Positions 1 through 14,717 of a stretch of 64,000 nt of DNA are shown piece by piece. Within the stretch, counting starts at the first letter, position 1. Each line of letters begins with the position of its first letter. Both the position numbers and the translations under genes were made by a program. Source of the DNA: Ficedula albicollis (lineage: Eukaryota > Chordata > Aves > Passeriformes > Muscicapidae); the NCBI RefSeq assembly GCF_000247815.1, contig NC_021677.1:4818761-4882760 (forward strand), read 5' to 3'. The notes under the pieces were generated by a model that was not told the origin of the DNA, searched no databases, and saw only the letters and a list, made by a program, of their open reading frames with translations.

Positions 1-2365
1 CCCTTGTCAGCTCTAATGTAGTTCAGTAAGACATTTTCTCTTTATTGGCCTTTGTGACAGAGTCACTCTGATGGGGACAAGCCTGCACTCCCTTGATTCA
101 TGCCTGGAAGTGTCATTCACCTTCTTAAAATGATGTCCATGCTTGAGAGCGATGGAATTGGCTCAGAACCACTCACTGAGTGTCAGCTGCTTGGATGTGT
201 CCACCCAATGTTCACAGGGTGTCACCAGCCTGTATTCCTTGGAAAGTTTTGTCATTTTGCTGAGGCTGCCGTGTGTGTTCTAGTGCCAGGTGCAGCCACG
301 GGTGAAAGGCTCATGATTAGCAGTTTTATTCCTCTGGAGTCCAGCAGTGATGGCTCAGGAGAAAACCTGCAGGAGATGTCTGGGAAGGTTATTTGTAGAG
401 ATAAAAATGAGTTTGCAACCTCATAATTGTTGTGAGATTGCACAAACAAAATTTTCAACTAAAAGTGCTGCCAAAGGTATAAAACAAACTGAAAAAATGA
501 CAGTTCTAGGAAATTCAGCAATAAAATTGTTTTGTTCAAAAAACAACAGCAACAAAACCAAACAAAAAAACCACCCTCAAAACCGGAAAAACCTCGAACA
601 ACCAACCAACCCCAAATCCAAGCGGTGACCTGCTTTTTCTTTCAGGTTGTTTTAATAGTAGTTTTAATTTTCATTCACAACTAAACCATTTGCCCATAGC
701 TTAATTAATTTGTTACAATTTCAACTTTTAGATGATGCTCCTAGCCTGCCTTTTGCAAAAAAGTGGCCTGTAACCTAAAATCTCAGCGTAGTGCTACAAC
801 AGCTGCTGCAGCTTTCTTTTTTCCCTTTTTAAATTTTTTTCCCTATTTCTGAAATGTAAAGATTACAGATCTTGAACTGGAGTTAACAAAGAACAGGGCA
901 AGTAATTCTATAAATAATAGTTGTTCGATCAGGATAACAGGCAGCCAGTCCTGATAGCTCTTTTTTCCTTTTTTCCCCTCCTAATGTTAGGATCTCTGTG
1001 GTTGATTTCCGAATCAACATTTTATGCGGGTACATAATTCACTTTTTTTTTTCCTTCTTCTTCTTTTTTCAAACTGGCACACGTTCTTGGTTCTGCATTC
1101 CTCCAACCCTTGCTCCAGGCACAAAAGAGTATCTGATGTTGCTGATGTCCCTAAGCCATGTTTCTGTGCCAGTAGGATCTGTTCTCTGAATGATTACATT
1201 AAATGCTCTGATTTTATCTGCAGCTGAGCCACTGCTCTTATCAGATGTTAGTTTAAACCATCCTTAGTTTCATACACAGGTGGGCTTTCTTCTGTGGGAA
1301 TATTTTACCACATCTATAGCATGGATCAAAGTGAATGTCATCTGAAGGAAAACTAAGCATTTACCAAGTTTAAAAAAAAAAAAAGTCAAATATTTGATTT
1401 CTATGGATCCCAGTAAAATGACCACAAGGACTAGTTGCAGGAGTTTGTTACCTGTACATTCCTTATAATTTTTCTTCTCACTAAACCTTTTATTCAGCTA
1501 ATTCTAACAGCATAAGTTTGCTGGAGGAACACTTTCCTAGGTGTAGGTGTTCAGGCAAAAGCAGGACTAAATGGGGAACTAAATGCGGGATATCAAACAG
1601 AGAAAGGGACTGTGTAGGTGTGTGTAAAATTGCATTCGAATTTGAGTTATGGAGGCCCCAGTGAGGATAGGCAGCTGTCCTTGCCTTGTGCTTTCTGAAT
1701 TTTACAGAGCTTGCAGGTCTTTTGATCAGCCTCCTTGCTGCCGTATAATTCTTGAAGGACTATTAATAATAATAATAGAAGTATTTCAACCATCTGCATT
1801 TTAAGAAGGGATGTATGAAGAAAAATCATAAGGAACTGATAATAGTCTTAGCCTAGTATAAGTCATGCTGTTCAAGGCTTGGAAATTCCCATTAAATATC
1901 TTTATGTTAAAACTCTTTCTGCTGGAAATAGATGAAGCCTACAGTTGATCTGCCTCGTGACAGTTCTATTAGAGGACTATATGTATATATTTCTGAAGAA
2001 ACCTTCAGGAGCAGTGCAAGAATTATTCCTTTTGCTTGAACGATTTTTTCAGGAAGATACAGAAGGCCTTTAAATGGCTGATGGCTGTGTGAGGAGGCTT
2101 CCAGACAGAGATGCCCAGACTTCCTTACCTTTGGGAATTGTGCCTGTACTGTCACTTCTTGATCAACCATAAAATATACTTTTAAATTATTAATTCTGGA
2201 CTGCTGTAAGTTTTACTTTACTGGATTTTTTTTTTTTTTTAAATATGTAGAAGGAGGTGTTAAAAGTTCAATATGAGCATTTCTAGCAAAACCCTACAGC
2301 ACTGATTTAAATTGCCAGATCAATGAAAGCACAGGCTGGTGTTGCTTTAGTGAGCATTAGGATCA

Positions 2366-2580
2366 TAGGATTTGCTGTCACAGATCAGGCCAGTGGTTTA
2401 CTGAGTCTATAAGCATCCTGCCTGCAGCAGTGCTCGCAGCAGCTGGCTCTGATGGAAGCAGCATCCCCCCTCCCTCCTTCCCCAACAAGGCATAAGGTCA
2501 GTGGGAAATGAAAAAGCAGAATTTTCCTCTTGTACTGTGCACGGAATCATTCTTCATTCCAAAGACTGTGAGTTGGTAAC
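2366..2580 (+). repeat. Probable ancient sauropsid dispersed repeat (SINE or CR1/L3-like)
   Basis: The segment contains a degraded core (atcaggccagtggtttact, then atcctgcctgcagcagtg) resembling an old amniote interspersed repeat with the pattern 'caga-ccagtggtctat ... tatcctg'. A second, differently preserved piece with a 'tctagcca-ctgtcccatttctgacagtg' pattern lies at 3780-3900 in the same orientation, which supports a shared family. The family name is not certain from reading alone. Confidence 0.35.
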
Positions 2581-3779
2581 TGGGGTCTAGGCCAGTCTGC
2601 CTGTAAGTGGCCTTTAGGGATGAAAATTACTAATTGTTTATATAGTGCTAAGCTGAATTTAGGTACAGAGGTTTGCTCCTTCCCATTAGGAAGGGGTGTT
2701 TCTTAATTATTTATAAATATACAAGTACATTTGATTGAAAAGGTCTTTGTGACACAGACTGTAGTGGACAAGAGGGAGCTAAATTTTTTTCTATAACATC
2801 TGCACTCTAGACCTTTTTTCTTATATTCTCTTAGTCTGCATCATAGCTGGTGATACTGCCCTTCTCTGCCCCTTTAAATCTGATCTAGTGCCAAATGTAT
2901 AGCTTTAACTATTGCAAATTTTCTTCTGTCTAATTGACATATAGATCATGATACAGAATGCACTCCCACCCTTCTAAATGGAAGCAAGAGGAACTAAGCT
3001 GGAAGCAGGGTCAGCATTGACAATTTAATGTAATTTAGAAAGTTATCAGTCAGTGGAAAATTCAGTTAGATTTGTATCTGTGAAACAGATGGCCAACTGC
3101 AAGACCATTAGGTTAGGTTTGTTATGCATGTGGAAATTAATTCAGCAATTTATTTTTTTGTTTGGGGAAGGAAAAAAGAAACAACTTGTAAGTGCTTAGC
3201 AGGAGCAATTTATAAAGATGACCTTATTTTCTGTAAAATATGGCAAACACCTCGTGATCCCAGGTATGCAGGAAGCTTTTTTCTGTAGCCTGATTTCGGG
3301 GCTGTGCAGCAATATAGTGAATGACATAACAAAATAAAAAATGCTTCCACCTATGTATAGATGGTTGTTAGTATATTCAAAGGCAAGAATTTTGCCTCAA
3401 GATCTCATTGACAAAACATTTAGGGCCGGACACCTGTATGGGCTGAATCCCCTCATCTGTAGCTTGATATAAATACATATGAATATTTTCTTTCTCTCTA
3501 CTGAAAAGTGAGGACCAGATTTTAAAAAGGTGGCAAATCTGGCACTTGTTTAGTCTTTTTTAAACTGTCTGAAGTTTTCTGAAAGATTGGTTGTTTATTT
3601 TGATGGCTAGGAGGAAGATGAGCTCTTGGGATGGATCTTTCTGACATTCTTAGTCTTTTTTTGGGTCTTTGGGATGGAGTTTTTGCCACACAAATTAATG
3701 CTTAGCTGTCACAAAATATTTTTCACTATCTTAAAAATGCAGCTTAAAATAAAAATAGGCCTTTCAAAAGTACATCACA

Positions 3780-3900
3780 CCTAGAATTTGTCTAGCCAAC
3801 TGTCCCATTTCTGACAGTGCCCAGGAGCTGGAGGAGTGTTAGAAGTAGAAATATGGGTAGAATATAAGAAAAGTCTTTGGAAAGGTAATTGGCTCTTCTC
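3780..3900 (+). repeat. Probable ancient sauropsid dispersed repeat, second fragment
   Basis: The sequence around gtctagccaactgtcccat followed by ctgacagtgcccaggagct matches the middle of the same old repeat pattern seen at 2366-2580. It is heavily diverged, as expected for an element older than the CR1 copies elsewhere in the window. Confidence 0.3.
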
Positions 3901-6900
3901 ATTCTTACTCCTACCATCAATAAGCTTTAGAAATAATGGAATTAATATATGATTATTTAACTACCAAATTCTGTACTGTTCAGTACTTCAGCATTCCTGT
4001 TCAGAAGACTTAAATGTGCACTCAGTAATTGAGAATTGAGTATATGCTCGAAGCAGTCATGCGGTCAAGTCTTTGCTCAAGTTGGGTCTTGTTTCCTCTT
4101 TTCTTCATTCCTTCCATCTCCAAATTTTGCATTGATCTTGCTTGGCAGATAAAGTGATGTATAGGTTGTTGGCCTTCTTAACTCAGTTGCAGTGGTTTTC
4201 CATCCATGTGTTGGTTGCCTGTTGCTTTATGTTGTTCCAAGTGTCAGAGAATGCTGCCTCTCACCAGCTTCTGGCAGCTCCAGAGGCATTGCCTCTTGTG
4301 AAAAGCCTTGGACACTGAACTAAATTGCATTTTACAGAGTGAGGAAGGTAGTGCAGATGACTTACTTTTTTTTGAGTGGCATGAGACTCTTGTTTGTGCA
4401 AGAGGAGGATATTTGGCTGGTGACTGCAGTGTTGATATTGATTGAGCCTATCCAGGCCCTGAATTTGAAGTCTCATTTTTGTCCATCAAGCACTAAGCAG
4501 ACGCAAAAGGGAATGTTGGCTAGTCTTTCTTGGCTAAAAGAATACTAGGATTTGGTGTGAGACCAAGGCCAATTTCTGTAATTCCCTAATCCCCACAGCA
4601 AACTGGGTTTGTTAAAAATTAAGAAAAGCTTTTGCAGTGTTTCCTGGCCTCAGTGTTTGGATCAAATACCTTTCATCGAAAATAATTTCACTTTTGCTTG
4701 AAGTTGTTTCACATCTGTGAAAGTTTTTTTTGACTAATTAACCCTCTAAGCAATCAAGAAAAAATGAAATAGAGGAGTGAGTTTGTTCTTAAAATGCTAC
4801 ATGGCAAATCAGGTTCCATTTCCACCCCTCTTCAGATTATTCTCTCTTGGATATTATATCTTTTCCTTGCTCTTTGTTTCTCAGAGTCCAATCTAGCAGT
4901 GATAGTTCATCTGTTCTGATCCCTCCTGTGGCCATGGCTTTCTGCCCAGAGGAGATGATACTGCAAATACACAGATTTCTGACCCCAGGTGAAAAAATAC
5001 CTATGAAATTACAGCAGCTGTTTGGAACTATCTCTCATAGATCTTCCAGATAGAAAAAATAAGTCTATGTTTATTAGAAAAGTTTAGAAGACTTATTTAC
5101 TGTCACAAGCCAAGACTACATGGAGTTTTGGGGCTGATCACATTGAGTGTTGGGTGCTTACAGGAGAAGATCTAGCAGCCTGGAGTTGTTAGATCCTTCT
5201 CCCATCTTCAGTGGTTTTGGGGGGACATGTGCAAACATCCCCCTCTTTCACACTCAGCCTGGTGCCTGTCTGCATTAGCAGAGTTGTTACTCACAGCACA
5301 GTCCTGAGCATATTTAGAGCCTCAGCCGTCTGAGCTGCTTGGGTAAAGCAGCTACTTCATGTCACAGTACATCATGTTCTCCTCAAACTGCATCAAAGCC
5401 CCTCTTGCCCCCACCTCCCCAAAACAAACACCCACCTCTGCCACGGTGAGGGGCTTTGCTGGGGGGAGAGCTGATGTGGAGACGCTGTGGCTCTCAGGCT
5501 GTTTGCTTTTCATGGAGCAGTTAAAAGAGCCGCATGGATCTGACTCTGGCAGGAGTGTGCCTTTTGAAAAATCAACAGTGAAAATGTCAGACATCTATCC
5601 TTCAGCTTGGCAAGAGAGGATGTGGAGCAGCCCTTCTCACCTTGGCAACATTGGCTGTGTTATTTTTTTTTAATATAAAGAATTCCAGCCAAGTATTTTA
5701 CAAGTGCCAATTCTCTGTATTTTTAAGGAATAGTATTGCCAGAGGGCAGGCAGCCCTTGCTACACCAGGCTGTGTGTGTCCATTCCAGGTCTCATTCAGG
5801 CTGATGCTTTTTAGCTTTCGTTTGTGATCGATAAAACCTTCAAATATTGTGAATGGTCCAAAGTTTTAAAAAGGGCTGTACTTGGAGTTCTTTGTAATGC
5901 AAAATCTTGGGTTTCCTTATAGAGCATTAATTTCCATTGATGTTAGGAACATTTACATAATGGGCGTTGTCTGTATAATTAGGTAGAAAGCCTCCTGATT
6001 GTAAAACCACAAACAACCCAAAACAAAACAAGTGAAACAAAACCCCAGCAATTTCTTTAATTGTTCTTTTAATGCCTACAGTGTCCAACACAAAAGACCT
6101 GTTGAATTTTTTCTTGCTGTAAATAGCCTTGATATGATAAAATGTACTGATCCTGTTTGAAATTGATGCCAAACATTGGAACTCTGTGTTAGAGACCACA
6201 GTAAGAGAAGGGAGTAGTGGGGGTGTAAGGGAAGAGTTGCAGGAGGGGTGGGAGTTGTAAAGTGTGACTATGTTGGAAATCTGAGCACAGTGCATACATG
6301 TCTTCAGCTAAAATTAACCACCCAAGCTCCACATGCCAGCATATATATAATCACTTAAGTGTGGACTCCTTGAGAAGGAACAGTAAGCTGGACTCAAGCA
6401 GAATATATTCACCTTAAATATGCCAATAAGTAGTATGACCTTCCAGATCCCTGTGCGTGGGAGAAGTAAATTTTCCTGTGATCATTATAAAACAGTAAGC
6501 AGTTCTTGGCTCCTTAATCATGGCAGTGGTGCTGTTGAAAAGTAACTTCAGCCTTAGAAGTATTGTTGTGCGTTTTTTTCCCTTTCTTCTGCAGCTGCTT
6601 AGGATTTTCTGTGGTTTCTCTTCTGAGTAGATATGCGTCACCTTTTCAGATAAGCCCTTTTCTGTTGCTCTTTGTGTGTAGTAGTAGATGTAAATGGGTA
6701 TATTTTGTGTATGAGAACTGTGATATTTGAAAATAACCTGCTGTGCACTTCAAGTGACTTTTTAGAAAACACTGGGGAAAAATAGTGCATTTGCTGCTTT
6801 TGTTCTTTGAGGCTGATTATAATTTGTTGAGATCAATTTGTGAGATCAATTCAGTTGTTTCACTGTGGCCAAATGTGACTTGGAATGGGTTTTGCCGATC

Positions 6901-7925
6901 AGCTCAGCAAACTAAACTCCATTTCATTTTGGGAAACGCAAAGGGATCAGTGCAGATGTGAATGCAGTCTCATTTTATTCAGGACTTCATGGGGTTTTTT
7001 TTCAAGGGGGAATGAGAGAGTGGCCATCTGCTTGGCGTGGTGTGTGTGTCTCCAGCTTGACAGGGATTTGTATAAGGCAAACGTGGATAATGGGAGCATT
7101 CAGAGCGCAGCGTGCCGGATGCCGGCACAATCACTGTCCTTGCTTCACCTTCGAGGCTGCTCCAGAGGAAAAAGCTGCTCTGGTGAGAAGTATCCAGCCC
7201 TCTGTGTAGGCAGCACCTGTCAGTAACAGGGTTCAGAAACCTTGCAACTGGGGAGAAAAATTCTCTCTTTGCTCCTCTTTTATATTAAATATAGTAAAAT
7301 AGTAGGAAAGTTGCCAGCTGGACAATTAAAAGCATGATGCTTTTTTAGCATTCACCAAGTATTTGCTCTAAACACACTCAGTGCCTGCTCCGAAGTGTGG
7401 ACAGTCTAAGACTCTATTCCTGGAAAGGTTGCAAGACTACTAAAACTGACACATATGCTTGGCTCTGTGTGCTGTGAGTCAGCCCATTGCTTTTGAGTAG
7501 TAGTCATATGCATGAGAAAAGCCCTTCTCAGTTGGGAATAAGGCTTTAAAGAGAGAGAAATAAGTAGTCCCAGTGGTGTTTAAATTACCCATTTCTCTAT
7601 TTAACTTCCAAGGGCTAATTAATGTACACGAGTGTCTAGTAAAATGTAATATTCAGAAGAATATCCCCCACCAACTGGGTAATAATTCAAAGCAGTTGCA
7701 ACAAACACTTGCACATCTGAGTAGAATGAATAATTTAGTTGAGTTGCCTTAAGAAATGGAAAAAAAGAAGCAGAGTTACCTGTTTCCCCAGAATTGTGGG
7801 AATCAAGTGGGAATTGCATATGATTATAGATCAGTTCTCAGTAGCTGATGATAACTCAAAAGTTCCAGCACTTTAGGTAATTTAGAATACTAGCATCATA
7901 TTAGATACTAATTACTAGGTGTATA

Positions 7926-8675
<750 letters not shown>

Positions 8676-8676
<1 letters not shown>

Positions 8677-9181
8677 GCATATGTGTGTGACAGCTATGTT
8701 CAGGGGATTGCAAATCACAGAACCGGAGTGGTTTGGGTTGGAAGGGACCTTAAAGATTATCTCATTCAACCCCCCTGCCATGGGCAGGGACACCTTCCAC
8801 TAGACCAGGTTGCTCAAAGTCCCATCCAATCTGGCATACAGTGACATTCCAGGAAGATAATTTTGCTGTCTCACCTCCCTGCTAAAGTGGACACACTTTA
8901 TCCATCTTCTGTCCTGCTTTTTAAGCCTTTGTTTTGTTTTATTTTGCAAGAACTTACTTTCGGTGAAAAAAACATGAAACAGGTTTTTTTGATAGCAGTG
9001 CAAAGCTTTGTTTATTCTGGAAGAGTTTGCACTACCCTTTTTTTGGGATTTGTGTCTTGGTACAGATGTACAGATAGGATTTAAGAAGCATGTAGAGGTA
9101 ACTAAGGCCACATATTGTAATCAATCTTTGAAAAAAGGTCTGTGACAAATGCCGTGAAACTTGATTTTTTTTTTTTTTTTT
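8676..9181. repeat. Copy B of the 506-bp perfect direct duplication
   Basis: Base-for-base repeat of 7926-8431 at offset +750. It ends in the same 17 T and then continues into unique sequence. Deleting 750 bp restores one continuous locus, so one copy is probably spurious or very recent. Confidence 0.9.
8713..8836 (-). mobile_element. CR1 LINE 3'-end fragment (in copy B)
   Basis: Identical to the CR1 end at 7963-8086, carried by the 506-bp duplication. It is not an independent insertion. Confidence 0.85.
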
Positions 9182-12100
9182 ACCATGTGCTTCCTTGTTG
9201 TCCTTTTGCCATTAACTCAGCAAAATATTGTCAGGGTCATAATCTGTTACTGCTTTCCAAAATAGCAATTATCCTTCTTATGCTTCTTTGGAGCCACAGA
9301 TGCTTCAGAGGGATGGGTTTTTCAGCTAAACCTTTGGCTTTAGCTGTTTAGCTCTGGGCTTTGCAGTGTGATATCTATTATTAAGATCACTGTGTTGGGC
9401 TGTAGCATGGATCAGCATGAGACTGCAATTAATGTTACCAGTCAAAAATCGGGATTTTGTGACTCCACCTGTGCAAGCCCCATGACACTGGGCAGCAGTA
9501 TCTCACGGGCTTTTCCAAAACCCCATAGTGTTGTAAAGACTGCAGGCATTCCCCTTCAGGTCATCTCAGTGTCTTGTGGCTATTTTTAGGTTTTGGGGTG
9601 GTTTTTGTTTTCTCTGTGAACTTCAGCAGGCAGTGTGGTTTGGTTAGCAGCAGCACAGGCACTGCATTGTGGTGGCCCTTCTGGAATGGGAGTTCATCGG
9701 TGTGACTAACGCTGCTATTCAATGATGAAAAATGCCTTGCTCTGCTCTAATTATGCTACATAATGTCAAAAATATACTCTTCAGCTGTTACCAGATTCAT
9801 GAGAGCCTGATTCATGATAATTATTGGGAGAAAACAATTGAAGTCTGATTAGTTCAGAACTGACATTGCAGGGAAAGGAAAGAAAGATTTGAAAATTTAC
9901 TTGGGCGTTGATTATAATTAGTTTTTTGCGTGTGTGTGTGGAAATGATTAACAAGGAAGAGATTCAGGCATATTTTCTACTGCCATAGAAGAGAGACATT
10001 CTTTTTAAATAATTTTGTGTGAATCCTTTCCTTTCCATGAGTGTATTTCAGAATACTGACTCAGAGGCAAAAGCATCAGGTAGTTTCCATTTAAAGGAGG
10101 CCCCAGATAATACCTGACACATTAACCTAATTGCAGCCCCACGAATATGCTGAGTCTCTAAAGGTTCTTTCTGGATTCATTGCTCCCTTGACTTTATTCG
10201 TGCTTTGTATCCTGGTTCTGCTGGTCAGTTCTGCTCCCTAGCCTTCTTTTAGTGCTTGGGGGTGGCTGTGTGGGCTTGAATAAACAACCAGTTCTGCCAA
10301 AGGCACCTTTTTGTTGATTCAGTGTTCAGATACAGGGCAGATGGGCTCAGGTGTGCTGGGCTGTGGTGGATGTGCTCTCTCATCACAGCCAGAAATGCTT
10401 TAGGAGGCTTGGAGTCCTGGGGAATTTCAGGGGTCTCCTGGTTGGAAAGCAACATCCCTTTCTCATCTGAAATGTGCTTTAAAGAAGCAGATGTGAGGCT
10501 AAGGAAAGGGCTGTGGGGAGAAACCCCACTAAATTTCAAAATTCTTCAATCTTACTGATGGAAGACAGTGTTCAGGCCTTTGTATTTACAGACAGACTTC
10601 AGAATCTTTAGAATTTGGATTATTTTTTCCCAAACCTCACTGTTTTTTGCACTACTTTTTAGTGTTTTAGCTATGACTCATAATGTACTGAATATTTCCA
10701 GAAGTGATACTTAACTGTAATGGTCTTAATTCAAATCTGGTGGATCAAAGTCAGGGGGAGGGGAGAAAGAGAGAGGAAAAGACTTCCGCATATGTTTTTA
10801 ATTTGTTCCCAGATAATTGGATTCTTAAGTTCATACACTGCAGAGAAAAAAAAAAAAGCTACCAAATAGCTGAGTCCACCTTTAACAAAAGCTGAGACTT
10901 AGACCTGAGTTAAAAATTAACCTGAGTTGGACACAAAGACCTGCTTATGGTGATAATGCCCTAATCACCATGTTCACTCGATTTTTGTAACTGTAGTAAG
11001 GAAGCTGCCTTCAGTGATTTTCATACTGTGTGGAATCACTGAAAAGCCCATACTGGTGTGTATAATAAGGCAATACCTCTTGGGTTGTAGTGGGTTGAAT
11101 ATTTCATAGCACAAGATTTTTATATTTTTAATTAGATAACAGTTCATGTAATTTTCACATGAACATTCAAACACATGACTTCATATCCATTTGCTGAAAA
11201 TACCTGAGGAACAGTCGTAATTGATGTGCAGAGATAGGAAAATGGAACACTTCTCAGCAGTGTTTTCTTACTTCTTTTATTTTTGTTTTTCCAATTACTT
11301 GCCTGGTTTTGAATATTTGAAAACACTGTGTGCTTTGAAACGTATTTCATGCATCTAGAAATAGCAGCCATTGTGCAATTATACTTTTTTTTACTTATTT
11401 GTATGGAAAAGGAAAAGAAACATTAGAAATCTATTTGTGTAGTACATTACAAAGACTTGCAACAAACAGGTTTTGAAAACATCCTGGAAAGTTTCAATGA
11501 TTCGCTTAATATATGGCATAAAAATCAGTGGTGACCATGAGGAGATGCTACAATAAGCCTAGGTAATACTGTATGCCTAAGAATGCTTCAGAGCTTGTAA
11601 ATATATATCCCAGACAGTTAAAAAATAATAATTTGTGTGTTATGCATACTGCAAAATAATGTTGTGTGGTAACATTTTTAAGAGAGGTGCAAGTTTATTA
11701 TATCTGTATTTATTATATGTATTTTCCTGTGAAATGTTTTCCTAATCAACTAGTGGAATGAAATAATATTCCACACCCTTAAATACCCCAGAAACAAATA
11801 TTTCCTCCATACTGGTGTGCATTTCATAATAAGCATAAAAGCTCTGCTTGTAGCAGGCTGACTTCAGCACGCAAAGTGGGGTTTACAAGAATAGTTTGCC
11901 ATCAGAGAGAATTTCTTTTTGCATTATCATAGGCAGTGAATCGGGCAGTAGGTATTTGGGGTCTTTCAAGTTGTCTCCTTTACCAGGATGATTTAAGGGA
12001 GTTCGGGGATTTCTTTGATGCAGTTCTGTTTATTTCCAGGGTATGAATATAAGATCTGGTGTTCCTGGGCGCAATAGGAATTAGGGCAGTAGGAAGCAGG

Positions 12101-13239
12101 TACAGGATAGCAGTTGTGCAATGCCAGCCACACATTCTTACACTGTTATTTGACTTAAAAATCAATCCTGGCTAGCTCTCAAGGTCTTGCTGTTGCTGTG
12201 ATTTCAGGCTGTGCCAGGAGGGGTCTGCTCCTGTTTTAACTCTAGGGCTGATCCAAGGATTTGTCCAACTGCATGATGGTCTCCATTATGGAAATTATCC
12301 AGGATGAAACTGATGCATCAAAGTATAATCTTACATTTTCTGAAAGTCTTTCAGTGATAAATTAGGACATTAATTGCAGCCCTCCATTAAAGGAAACACG
12401 GTTATTGTGTTCAATAAGTTCCTTGTCAGCTGAATTGCAGGGATGGTGTGAGGGGGTGGACCCTTGCACTTGCAAAGTAAATGGTTTACAACCTGTTTCC
12501 TCGTATGTCTTCACTCCTAGATAAGAAAGCAAAAGCCATGTGACAGAAAAGTAGGTTAAGTTAATCCTAGTTCCTTGAAGTAATTGAATATTTTAAAATA
12601 TTTTCCTGTTATGGAAAATCTTTTCTTGTAAAAGGAGCTAAGGAGCACAGTGTCTGGTTTGTGAAGCGTGGGTTTTTTGCCCCTTTTCTCTGTCAGCTGG
12701 GGAAATTGCTCGTGTACTTGGCCTTTATTTCATTGAGATGTTTTTCAGCTCTGGATTGTTTTTTTTTTTCACTGTGGTGTTCCAGTGTGTTTTTCTGTTC
12801 AAGCCCATGATGCTGTTGGCATAGGAAATGCACATCCTGCTGGTCTGAAGAGGAAAGTTAGGGATAAATGGTGGAAAACAGGGGCATATCTTTCAGATAT
12901 TAAGTGATTTGTTCACGGCTGCTACCAGTTATGTTTTACAGATTTAAAAAAAAATAAAAATTAAGACTTTATAACAAAAACAGCTCTAGTCAAAATCTCT
13001 GTTCTTCATTTTTTCATATTAACATTGAATCAGCAAGTACAAGAGGAGTGTGAAATTACAATCCTTGTATCACACCCAGGTTTCTGTGTCTTGTGGCAAA
13101 TACTTGCCCCCTAGACATGGCAGCTGGCTTTTGATTCCTGTGAAGGAGGACATCATCACCACATTGGAAATGCAAGGCTTGAGATGCTTCTGAAATGAGT
13201 AGCTGTGGGTCAGTAATTCAGAAGATCTGCACTGCTCAG

Positions 13240-13370
13240 CCCTGGGCCCCCAGGATAAGAATGATGTGGAGTTACTGGAGTGCAAAGGAGGTCCATGAAG
13301 ATGGTCAGGGGTCTGCAGCACCTCTCCTAAGGCTGGAGTTGTTCAGCCCAAAGAGCCGCCCATCTCCCCA
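13240..13370 (+). mobile_element. Diverged CR1 LINE fragment
   Basis: The sequence gggcccccaggataagaatg, then gagtgcaaaggaggtccatg, then cagcacctctcctaaggctg and gttgttcagccca follows the plus-sense CR1 3' region (the part usually reading gagtccagaggagggccac ... gagcacctctcctatgagg). It is truncated at both sides. Confidence 0.7.
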
Positions 13371-14599
13371 TGCTCTTTTCTTTCCGTCTATCAGTAGCTG
13401 TGAAGGAAAACAGTATTTCCTGGGCAGTACACAGGGAGAGCTTTCCCTGGGTTTTTGAGGACTGAATACCACTGCTCCCTCTGGGTCAGTGACTGTCTCA
13501 CCCTGGTGTTGAGGCATTTGTCATCCCCACAGGGGTTTGTAGGGTCTGTGAGGGTTGGGATGGATCCTGCTTCCAGAAGCACATTGAATCTACATCTGCT
13601 TAATGGTAGACTGGATTAGGATGAATGTGTTTTCAATATTTTAGACACTCTTCTGAGTAGGGGTGAATATTAATATTTGGATATTTAAAAGGTAAAATCC
13701 TGATATTTAATTGTTTTTACCCTATTTCTTTGGAAAATAATAGGTAATTTTACAAAATCTTAGATTTAGAATATTGTCCTATGTTAAGAATACTGTTATT
13801 TAGTTCATAAGCAGAAATTCCTATTGAAATAATTTAGCTTCTTTTTGATAACCTAGCGTGAAAAGTTTTTATAAGTTTTCTGATGATCTTGAATAAGTTG
13901 TGCTGGCATATGATGGGCAGTACTTAGTATGAATAAAAGAGATTTTGGCTGCTTGGTGTGCTTAGTTTCCATGTAATACATTTTGAAATGTATTTTCAAA
14001 AAACAGCTGGAGTTTTGCATAACAGATTAAAAGTAATTTAATAGGCCTGTTTAACCTGTGAGATGGAGTTTATTAGAATTGGTGGATATTTAGAACCTTT
14101 AAAGGTTTCTTTGGTAATGCAATAAAGGAGTTTCCTCAATGAAACTGCTGTATGCCTAATATCCACCAGAAGCCTTTTTGGGAAAAGAACCTTTAAAACT
14201 TTGTCAATAACAGCTATGAAGAAAAAATGTCAAAGGGAAAATGCAAAAAAACCCAAAACAAAACTTGGGTGAAAATTGAAATCTCTTGTGCACACTTACT
14301 GCTACTGTAGAATATTCTGCTGACCTAATGGTCCATTCAAGCTATAACATGTTCAGGAGCTCGCTGTCATCTGCCCTGAACTTTGATGTCAGGTTGCTCA
14401 ACAGAAAAATCCATACTACAGTAAGCTGAACACTTGCACGAGGCCTTGAATTTTAATGCTATTGAATTGTTTTGAAGAGGGAAAAAAAAAAAAGCGGTGA
14501 TCTGAAATCAGCCTTTTGGACATTGGGAGAAACACAGAATTCTCATTTTTCAGGTTGTGTTATGTAACAGTTTATTTCTGTTTGTCTGTCTCCTAACAG

Positions 14600-14717
14600 A
14601 TTTATACGGATTGGGCTAATCACTATCTAGCAAAATCTGGTCACAAGAGATTGATAAAGGACCTACAGCAAGATGTGACTGATGGAGTCCTGCTAGCTGA
14701 AATAATCCAAGTTGTAG
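14600..14717 (+). CDS. NAV2: NAV2 exon: first part of the CH domain
   Basis: This 118-nt exon follows the acceptor tcctaacag and ends at the donor gtgagt. It starts at a codon boundary and ends in phase 1. It encodes 39 residues beginning IYTDWANHYL and containing GHKRLIKDLQQDVTDGVLLA. These are the first helices of a single type-3-like CH domain at the N-terminus of navigators, including the conserved Trp and the LIKDL-D--DG-LLA signature. In the family this domain is thought to help link the protein to the actin or microtubule cytoskeleton. The split codon is completed at 17970 (G|CA, Ala). Upstream exons encoding the extreme N-terminus must lie before the window. Identification is by recall of the family. 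Confidence 0.95.
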
